64,000 nucleotides of DNA, taken from Mycolicibacterium litorale (lineage in GTDB: Bacteria; Actinomycetota; Actinomycetes; Mycobacteriales; Mycobacteriaceae). Made by a program: the position numbers and the translations under genes. The notes beneath the pieces are model-generated. The model worked only from the letters and a program-made list of their open reading frames with translations, had not been told where the DNA came from and searched no databases. Positions 58,122 to 64,000 of the stretch are shown piece by piece. The stretch's first letter is position 1, and every line of letters starts with the position of its first letter. The stretch is from the NCBI RefSeq assembly GCF_010731695.1, contig NZ_AP022586.1, positions 1,612,001-1,676,000 on the forward strand. The letters are read 5' to 3'.

Positions 58122-59146
58122 CGACTGTGCAGGACGCCACCATGCGCGCGAGCGTGATGACCGGGGTGGGCACGCTGCGGATCGAGGAACGGCCGGTGCC
58201 GGCCCCGGGTCCGCACGAGGTGCTCGTCGAGGTGGCCGCGGTCGGGGTGTGCGGTTCGGACGTGCACTACTACCGCCACGGCCGGATCGGCGACTTCGTG
58301 GTCGAGGAACCGATGATCCTCGGCCACGAGCTGTCCGGCCGCATCGCGGCGGTGGGCGACGGCGTCGATCCAGAGCGCGTCGGCCAGCGGGTCGCGGTCG
58401 AACCGCAGCATCCCTGCCGTCGCTGCAAGCAGTGCAAAGCCGGCCGCTACAACCTGTGCCCGGAGATGAAGTTCTACGCGACCCCGCCCATCGACGGCGC
58501 GTTCTGCCGCTACGTCGTCATCGACGACGACTTCGCCCACGCCGTACCGGATTCCATGTCCGATGACGCCGCCGCGCTGCTCGAACCCCTGTCGGTGGCC
58601 ATCACCACGATGCGGAAAGCGGGAGTGGTCCCCGGCTCCTCCATCCTGATCGCCGGCGCAGGACCGATCGGTGTCATCTGCGCGCAGGCCGCCCGCGCGT
58701 TCGGCGCCGCCCGCATCGTCGTCACCGACCTGGTTCCGTCGCGCCGCGAGAAGGCGCTCCGGTTCGGCGCCACCGAGGTGCTCGACCCCACGGCCGTCGA
58801 CGTCTCGGCCATCGAGCCCGTCGACGCGTTCGTCGACGCCACCGGGGTGCCGGCGGCCGTCGTCAGCGGTATCAAGGCCGTCGGCCCGGCAGGCACGGTG
58901 GTGCTGGTCGGCATGGGAGCTGACGAGTACGCTCTGCCGGTCAGCCACATCGCGAATCTCGAGATCACCGTCACCGGCGTCTTCCGCTACACCGATACCT
59001 GGCCCGCCGCAATCCATCTCGTGAACTCCGGCGCGGTGGACCTCGACGCCATGGTCACCGGCCGCTACGACCTCGAACATGTGGCCGACGCCCTCGACAG
59101 TGACACCGACCCTGCCAGCCTCAAGTCGATTGTGAACCCCTCATGA
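58118..59146 (+). CDS. Zinc-dependent medium-chain polyol dehydrogenase (xylitol/sorbitol type), first
   Basis: The 342-residue enzyme of the sorbitol/xylitol dehydrogenase group has the catalytic zinc ligands in GVCGSDVHYY and GHE. The structural zinc loop CRRCKQCKAGRYNLC is complete. The NAD fold is ILIAGAGPIGVICAQAARAFGA, with Asp in VVTDLVPSR indicating NAD. The ATG overlaps the previous stop (ATGA) and its end overlaps the following SDR. It should oxidise a pentitol or hexitol to the ketose that the FGGY kinase phosphorylates. Confidence 0.92.
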   Translation: MTTVQDATMRASVMTGVGTLRIEERPVPAPGPHEVLVEVAAVGVCGSDVHYYRHGRIGDFVVEEPMILGHELSGRIAAVGDGVDPERVGQRVAVEPQHPCRRCKQCKAGRYNLCPEMKFYATPPIDGAFCRYVVIDDDFAHAVPDSMSDDAAALLEPLSVAITTMRKAGVVPGSSILIAGAGPIGVICAQAARAFGAARIVVTDLVPSRREKALRFGATEVLDPTAVDVSAIEPVDAFVDATGVPAAVVSGIKAVGPAGTVVLVGMGADEYALPVSHIANLEITVTGVFRYTDTWPAAIHLVNSGAVDLDAMVTGRYDLEHVADALDSDTDPASLKSIVNPS

Positions 59147-59910
59147 CGCAGAAGAACCCGTTCGATCTGACCGGCCGCACCGCACTGGTGACCGGGGGCA
59201 ACCAAGGACTCGGCCGGGCGTTCGCCCTCGGCCTGGCCCGGGCCGGCGCCACTGTCGCGATCTCCGGCCGCAGTGCCGAACGCAACGCGAAGGTGGTGGA
59301 AGAGGCCGCTGCCGAGGGCTTCACCCTGCATCCGATCACCGCCGACATCACCAAGCAGGCCGACGTGGAGTCGATGACCGCCGAGGCGGTCTCGACGCTG
59401 GGTCAGCTGGACATCCTGGTCAACAACGCCGGCACCTGCTACCACGCCGAATCGTGGGACGTCACCGAGGAGCAGTGGGATTCGGTGTTCGACCTCAACG
59501 TCAAGGCCCTGTGGGCGTGCTCGCTCGCCGCGGGCAGGCACATGCGCGAACGCGGCAGCGGCTCCATCATCAACATCGGGTCGATGTCGGGGCTGATCGT
59601 CAACCGGCCGCAGATGCAGCCCGCCTACAACGCGTCCAAGGCCGCGGTGCACCACCTCACCAAATCCCTTGCCGCCGAGTGGGGCCCATTGGGCATTCGG
59701 GTGAACGCGCTGGCACCGGGCTATTGCAAGACCGAGATGGCGCCCGTCGACAAGCCGGAGTTCAAACAGCACTGGATCGACGACACCCCGATGCTCAGGT
59801 ACGCCATGCCCGAGGAGATCGCACCCAGCGTGGTCTTCCTGGCCAGCGACGCGTCCTCGTTCATCACCGGTTCGGTGCTCGTCGCCGACGGGGGTTACAC
59901 CACATGGTAG
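59143..59910 (+). CDS. SDR-family dehydrogenase in the polyol operon
   Basis: The 255-residue classical SDR resembles gluconate 5-dehydrogenase and related sugar dehydrogenases. The cofactor loop is VTGGNQGLGRAF, then NNAG, the catalytic Ser in INIGSMSG and YNASK as YxxxK. Position between two zinc dehydrogenases suggests broad or sequential polyol oxidation. The ATG overlaps the upstream stop. The next gene's ATG lies 7 bp inside its 3' end, so translation is coupled. Cofactor choice (NADP or NAD) is unclear because the third strand reads ISGRSAERN, favouring NADP. Confidence 0.9.
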   Translation: MTQKNPFDLTGRTALVTGGNQGLGRAFALGLARAGATVAISGRSAERNAKVVEEAAAEGFTLHPITADITKQADVESMTAEAVSTLGQLDILVNNAGTCYHAESWDVTEEQWDSVFDLNVKALWACSLAAGRHMRERGSGSIINIGSMSGLIVNRPQMQPAYNASKAAVHHLTKSLAAEWGPLGIRVNALAPGYCKTEMAPVDKPEFKQHWIDDTPMLRYAMPEEIAPSVVFLASDASSFITGSVLVADGGYTTW

Positions 59911-60950
59911 AAGTCGACGCGGTGAACCGAAGGGTGGTCGTCAGCGCTCTCGACGACGTCACCATCGAGACCGTGGACGAGGATCTCCCCGGCGCCGGTG
60001 AGGCCCGCGTGCGCACCACCGTCGTCGGCATCTGCGGCTCGGATCTGCACGCCGCGTGTGGCCGGCACCCGTTCATCGACCTGCCGTACCGGCCCGGTCA
60101 CGAAGCCGTCGGCGTGATCGACGCCGTGGGTGAGGGTGTCGACGAGTCCTGGGTCGGCACAAGGGTTGCGGTCGAACCGAATCTGGCGTGTGGCCACTGC
60201 ACGCAGTGCCGGGCGGGCCGGTACAACATCTGCCGCGACCTGCTGGTGTTCGGCTGCCAGACCCCGGGTGCGCTGGCCGATTCGTTCATCGTCGCCGTCG
60301 ACCGGCTGGTGCCGCTGGCCGAGGATCTCGACGACCGCCACGCCATTCTCATCGAACCGCTGGCCACCCCCGTCCACACCGTGCGCCGGGCCGCCGAGGC
60401 GGTGGGCGACCTGCGGGATCGCCCGGTCGTGGTGATCGGCGCGGGCCCGATCGGACTGTTCATGCTGGTGGCCGCTCGCCACGCGGGCGCGAAGGTGGTG
60501 GTGGCCGACCTGCTGGAATCCAAGCGGGCGCGGGCGCAACGACTGGGTGCCGCAGGGACGTTCGATCCCACTGCTCCCGACGCGGTGCAGACCGCACTCG
60601 AGCTGCTGGGCGGGCCTGCGGCGGTGGTGATCGACTGCGTATCGCGGGAGAGCTCGGTGGCTCAGGCCGTCGACCTGGTCGACAAGGGCGGCGCCGTGAT
60701 GATCGTCGGCGTCGCCGAGGGCGCCACCCCGGTCCCGCTGGGTCTCATCCAGGACCGCGAGCTGGCCCTGATCGGGAACCTGATGTACGTGCGTGAGGAC
60801 TTCACCGCGGCCATCGACCTGCTGAGCTCCGGAGCGGTGCCGGTCGACGAGATCATCAGCGCCGAGTTCGATTTCGAACAGTCGGCGCAGGCGTTCGCCG
60901 CTTCGGCTGATCCGGAGAACGTCAAAGTGCTCGTCACGATGGGGAGTTGA
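59904..60950 (+). CDS. Zinc-dependent medium-chain dehydrogenase, second
   Basis: The 348-residue enzyme is of the same superfamily as the gene at 58118 but clearly distinct. Zinc ligands sit in GICGSDLHAACG and GHEA; the structural zinc loop is CGHCTQCRAGRYNIC. The dinucleotide fold is VVVIGAGPIGLFMLVAARHAGA followed by VVADLLESK. ATG 59904 overlaps the SDR stop by 7 bp; the open frame further left is a shadow. It could oxidise a different polyol or a phosphorylated one. Three dehydrogenases in a row suggest that the operon handles several sugar alcohols. Confidence 0.9.
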   Translation: MVEVDAVNRRVVVSALDDVTIETVDEDLPGAGEARVRTTVVGICGSDLHAACGRHPFIDLPYRPGHEAVGVIDAVGEGVDESWVGTRVAVEPNLACGHCTQCRAGRYNICRDLLVFGCQTPGALADSFIVAVDRLVPLAEDLDDRHAILIEPLATPVHTVRRAAEAVGDLRDRPVVVIGAGPIGLFMLVAARHAGAKVVVADLLESKRARAQRLGAAGTFDPTAPDAVQTALELLGGPAAVVIDCVSRESSVAQAVDLVDKGGAVMIVGVAEGATPVPLGLIQDRELALIGNLMYVREDFTAAIDLLSSGAVPVDEIISAEFDFEQSAQAFAASADPENVKVLVTMGS

Positions 60951-60953
60951 GCG

Positions 60954-62489
60954 ATGACACAAGCGCTGCTCGAATGCACAGACATCGAGAAGGCGTTCCA
61001 CGGGGTGCCCGTTCTCAAGGGCATCACCCTGCACCTCGAACCCGGCACCGTCACCGCACTGGCCGGTGAGAACGGCGCGGGCAAGTCGACGCTGATGAAG
61101 ATCATCAGCGGCCAGTACACCGCCGACCGTGGCGTGGTCACCGTGCAGGGCAACGAACTCACCTCGGGTAGCACCAAGGATGCCGTCAAGCACGGGGTGG
61201 CGATCGTGCCCCAGGAGCTGGCGTCGATCGAGGACATGACGGTCTACGAAAACCTGTTCGTGGGCCGCGAACTCAAGCACGGGCCGTTCCTGAACCGCAA
61301 AGCGATGATCGACGAGGCACGGGACGCGCTGGGGGTCTTCGGCGTGGACATCCCGCCGACGGCCCGGATGGGCAGCCTGCCCGTGGGTCTGCGCCAGATC
61401 GTCGAGATCGTCAAGGCGGCGCGCACCGGTGCCCAGGTGGTGATGCTCGACGAGCCCACCTCGGCGATCTCCGAACGCGAGGTCGAGGGCCTGTACTCGA
61501 TCGTGCGCCGCCTGCGTGAGCAGGGTGTGGCGATGGTCTACACCACTCACAAGATGGCCGAGATCCGGGCCATCGCCGACCGGGTGGTGGTGCTGCGCGA
61601 CGGCGGGTTGATCCTCGACAAGGGCATCGACGACGTGTCCGACGACGACATCGTCACCGCCATGATCGGCCGTGAACTCGAGGCCCTGTTCCCCGCGCGG
61701 CCCGCGCCCACCGACGAGACCGTGCTCGAGGTCAAGAACCTGCACGTCGAAGGGGCCAACGAGCCGGTGTCGTTCACCGTGAACGCCGGCGAGATCGTCG
61801 GGCTGGCCGGGCTGGTCGGCGCGGGCCGCACCGAACTGCTGGAGGCGATCTTCGGGGCACGGCACACCAGCGCCGGGGAGATCGTGGTGCGCGGCAAGCA
61901 CGTCAAGCGCAACTCACCCGCCGCCGCCATCTCCGCCGGCATGGCGATGGTGCCCGAGGACCGCAAACTCTCCGGCGTCGTGTTGTCGATGAGCGTGCTG
62001 GACAACGGCACGTTGCCCCGGCTCTCGGCATTCTCGGTCGCCGGCTGGCTGCGCGGGAAGTCCCGCACCAAGGCGGTGGCGGACGTGATGCAGTCCGTCC
62101 GGTTGCGCAGCCGGAACCTCAACCAGGAAGTCGGCACGCTCTCCGGTGGCAACCAGCAGAAGGTGGTGCTGGCCCGTTGGCTGACCGACAGCGTCAACGT
62201 GCTGCTGCTCGACGAGCCCACCCGCGGCGTCGACGTCGGTGCGCGCAGCGAGATCTACCGCATCATCACCGAATTCGCAGAACAGGGCATGGCCGTGCTG
62301 ATGGCGTCCTCGGACATGCCGGAAGTGGTCGGATTGTCGCACCGGGCGTTCGTCATGCGTGGCGGCGCACTGGTCGGCGAACTCGACCGTGACGCCCTCG
62401 ACCATCCCGAGGTCCAGGAGTCGGTGTTCCGGCTGGCGACCGCGCTGGAAGCCAGACCCGACACCACGGAGCAGGAGGCAGCATCGTGA
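60954..62489 (+). CDS. Sugar ABC transporter ATPase (RbsA/XylG type)
   Basis: The 511-residue protein carries two fused ABC domains. The first has an intact Walker A (GENGAGKST), the DEPTSAIS Walker B region and a weak signature. The second has a degenerate P-loop (GLVGAGRTELL), with the signature LSGGNQQK and the LLLDEPTRGVDVG Walker B. This is the normal RbsA-type asymmetry, not a defect. It powers uptake of a pentose or polyol with the following permease and binding protein. The ATG is 3 bp after the dehydrogenase stop; its stop overlaps the permease GTG. Confidence 0.94.
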   Translation: MTQALLECTDIEKAFHGVPVLKGITLHLEPGTVTALAGENGAGKSTLMKIISGQYTADRGVVTVQGNELTSGSTKDAVKHGVAIVPQELASIEDMTVYENLFVGRELKHGPFLNRKAMIDEARDALGVFGVDIPPTARMGSLPVGLRQIVEIVKAARTGAQVVMLDEPTSAISEREVEGLYSIVRRLREQGVAMVYTTHKMAEIRAIADRVVVLRDGGLILDKGIDDVSDDDIVTAMIGRELEALFPARPAPTDETVLEVKNLHVEGANEPVSFTVNAGEIVGLAGLVGAGRTELLEAIFGARHTSAGEIVVRGKHVKRNSPAAAISAGMAMVPEDRKLSGVVLSMSVLDNGTLPRLSAFSVAGWLRGKSRTKAVADVMQSVRLRSRNLNQEVGTLSGGNQQKVVLARWLTDSVNVLLLDEPTRGVDVGARSEIYRIITEFAEQGMAVLMASSDMPEVVGLSHRAFVMRGGALVGELDRDALDHPEVQESVFRLATALEARPDTTEQEAAS

Positions 62490-63517
62490 CCACCAAGGAA
62501 GAGACCGCATCGGATTCCGGGGGCGCCACCGTCGTGGCGTCACCGATCACCGGTGAACCCGTCAAGCTGTTCTCCCGGGAATGGTTCGGCGCCATGGCAT
62601 TGCGCTACGCGATGTTCATCATCCTGCTGATGGTGATCTTCTACTTCAGCTACCGAAGCGCCCGGTTCTCCACCGTCGACAACCTGGTGACCATCCTGGT
62701 CGCGGCCGCGCCGTTCGCGCTGATCGCCCTGGGGCAGACCCTGGTGATCCTCACCGGTGGCATCGACCTCTCGGTGGGTAGCGTCATCGCGGTCTCGGCC
62801 ATGGCCGGTGCGGCCACCGCGAAAGCCAACCCCGGTCAGGTGTGGATGACCGTGCTGGTGGCGATGCTCGTCGGCCTTGCGGTCGGCTGCATCAACGGGC
62901 TTCTGGTGTCACGACTCAACGTTCCACCGTTCATCGCGACGCTCGGTACGTTGACGGCGGGTTCGGGTGCGGCGTACGTGATCGGCGGCGGTGCACCCAT
63001 CAACGGCCTGCCCGCGGAGTTCGGCGCCATCGCCAACACCAAGATCCTCGGTCTGCAGATCCCCGTGCTGCTGATGATCATCGGCATCATCGCGCTGGCC
63101 GTCATCATGAAGCGGACGACCTACGGCATGCGCGTCTATGCCGTGGGCGGTAACCGCAACGCCGCCGAGATCGCCGGTATCAACGCCAAGAACGTGCTCT
63201 TCAGTGTGTACGCGTTCTCCGGCCTGCTGGCCGGTCTGTCCGGCGTCATGCTGGCCTCCCGCGTCATCTCAGGGCCGCCCAACCTCGGGCAGGGTTACGA
63301 ACTCGACGCCATCGCGGCCGTGGTCATCGGCGGCGCCAGCCTGATGGGTGGTCGCGGCACCATCTGGGGAACGGCGTTGGGGCTGCTGATGATCCAGACC
63401 CTCAACAACGGCCTCGACATCCTCGTGGTGCCCGCCTACTGGCAGGACGTGATCAAGGGTGTCCTGATCGTCTCGGCCGTCGCGATCGACGTCTGGTCGT
63501 CGAAGCGACGAACGTGA
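62486..63517 (+). CDS. Sugar ABC transporter permease (RbsC type)
   Basis: The 343-residue permease has eight to ten membrane helices and a 35-residue cytoplasmic N-terminal tail. The family stretch LGQTLVILTGGIDLSVGSVIAVSAM is present, along with GMRVYAVGGNRNAAEIAGIN, which contacts the ATPase, and AAVVIGGASLMGGRGTIWGTALG. It belongs to the BPD_transp_2 family of ribose/xylose/polyol importers. The GTG overlaps the ATPase stop. A 55-bp gap precedes the binding-protein gene. Confidence 0.94.
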   Translation: MTTKEETASDSGGATVVASPITGEPVKLFSREWFGAMALRYAMFIILLMVIFYFSYRSARFSTVDNLVTILVAAAPFALIALGQTLVILTGGIDLSVGSVIAVSAMAGAATAKANPGQVWMTVLVAMLVGLAVGCINGLLVSRLNVPPFIATLGTLTAGSGAAYVIGGGAPINGLPAEFGAIANTKILGLQIPVLLMIIGIIALAVIMKRTTYGMRVYAVGGNRNAAEIAGINAKNVLFSVYAFSGLLAGLSGVMLASRVISGPPNLGQGYELDAIAAVVIGGASLMGGRGTIWGTALGLLMIQTLNNGLDILVVPAYWQDVIKGVLIVSAVAIDVWSSKRRT

Positions 63518-63572
63518 TGCACGTGCAGGTGTAGTACCCCGTCCATTTCACGAGTAGCGAAAGAGAAGGCCC

Positions 63573-64000
63573 ATGAGACTGGGAACAAAGATGTTCGCCA
63601 TCGCCTCCGCCACGGCGCTGGGGTTCGGCATGACGGCGTGCGGCGCGGGTGACGAGGCCGCCAACAGCGACACCACCCGCATCGGCGTCACGGTGTACGA
63701 CATGAGCTCGTTCATCACCGCGGGCAAAGAAGGCATGGACCAGTACGCGAAGGACAACAACATCGAGCTGGTCTGGAATTCGGCGAATCTCGACGTCGCG
63801 ACCCAGGCCAGCCAGGTCGACTCCATGATCAACCAGGGCGTCGACGCGATCATCGTCGTTCCGGTGCAGGCGGATTCGCTGGGGCCGCAGGTGGCACAGG
63901 CCAAGGCGAAGAACATTCCGCTGGTCCCGGTGAACGCCGCGCTCGACAGCCCCGACGTCGCGGCCAGCGTGCAGCCCGACGACGTGGCCGCCGGTGAGCA
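63573..64000 (+). CDS. Sugar-binding lipoprotein of the ABC transporter, partial
   Basis: The first 142 codons are inside the window; the gene runs off the right edge. The start shows a lipoprotein signal ([19 protein letters not shown]) with the lipidated Cys at residue 23. The mature part begins with the type I periplasmic-binding-protein fold of the ribose/xylose class ([20 protein letters not shown], then [17 protein letters not shown]). GAGAAGG precedes the ATG. It is the extracellular receptor for the importer and sets its specificity. Mycobacterial relatives bind pentitols such as xylitol; whether this one does needs the missing half. Confidence 0.92.
   Translation, partial: MRLGTKMFAIASATALGFGMTACGAGDEAANSDTTRIGVTVYDMSSFITAGKEGMDQYAKDNNIELVWNSANLDVATQASQVDSMINQGVDAIIVVPVQADSLGPQVAQAKAKNIPLVPVNAALDSPDVAASVQPDDVAAGE

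Overview
The window is high-GC DNA from a Mycobacteriaceae member. The strongest evidence is a block (about 22.2-46.9 kb) that follows M. tuberculosis Rv1836c-Rv1860 nearly gene for gene: VWA protein, glcB, two CNNM/CBS transporters, guaB1, gnd, M56 protease, blaI, thioesterase, ureABCFGD, ndh, an F420-type oxidoreductase, an SDR, modBC and apa. A pentitol-type ABC system and phosphoketolase at the right end suggest a fast-growing, Mycolicibacterium-like genome. That is an inference, since no rRNA gene lies in the window. I saw no tRNA, rRNA, CRISPR array, insertion sequence or phage gene.

Region 1 (1-11.8 kb) is the distal end of a phthiocerol dimycocerosate (PDIM/DIM) locus. It holds the last ACP of a PpsD-like synthase, complete ppsE, drrA-drrB-drrC and papA5. 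The same strand and tight spacing continue into four genes that I do not recall in the M. tuberculosis locus: an LCMT-type O-methyltransferase, a flavodoxin-like protein, a DUF2505 protein and a nitroreductase.

Region 2 (11.8-22.1 kb) is an accessory lipid-tailoring island. It holds a secreted protein with a Gly/Ser/Thr tail, a Baeyer-Villiger-type flavin monooxygenase, a homologue of the phthiodiolone ketoreductase Rv2951c, an alpha/beta hydrolase, two CYP138-like P450s, an SDR and a second LCMT-type methyltransferase. Regions 1 and 2 together look like a PDIM pathway with a different set of finishing enzymes, placed directly beside glcB.

Region 3 (22.2-46.9 kb) is the conserved housekeeping block. 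Between blaI and the thioesterase sit an IdeR-box-controlled FhuF-like gene and a second IdeR-type box, followed by an unannotated structured RNA with a perfect 16-bp terminator stem. The position and architecture match the iron-sparing sRNA MrsI. The molybdate transporter has modB and modC, but modA is missing from its usual place.

Region 4 (46.9-54.2 kb) carries a small CDGP secreted protein, a hypothetical gene divergent from a CGNR zinc-finger regulator, a CPBP membrane protease, phosphoketolase (xfp), a thiolase-like protein (Rv1867-like) and an SDR.

Region 5 (54.3-64.0 kb) is a sugar-alcohol utilisation locus. A SorC-family regulator diverges from a nine-gene, largely overlapping operon: SIS isomerase, FGGY kinase, epimerase-like barrel, zinc dehydrogenase, SDR, second zinc dehydrogenase, ABC ATPase, permease and a lipoprotein binding protein cut by the window end. 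Two palindromes 20 bp apart lie in the shared promoter region.
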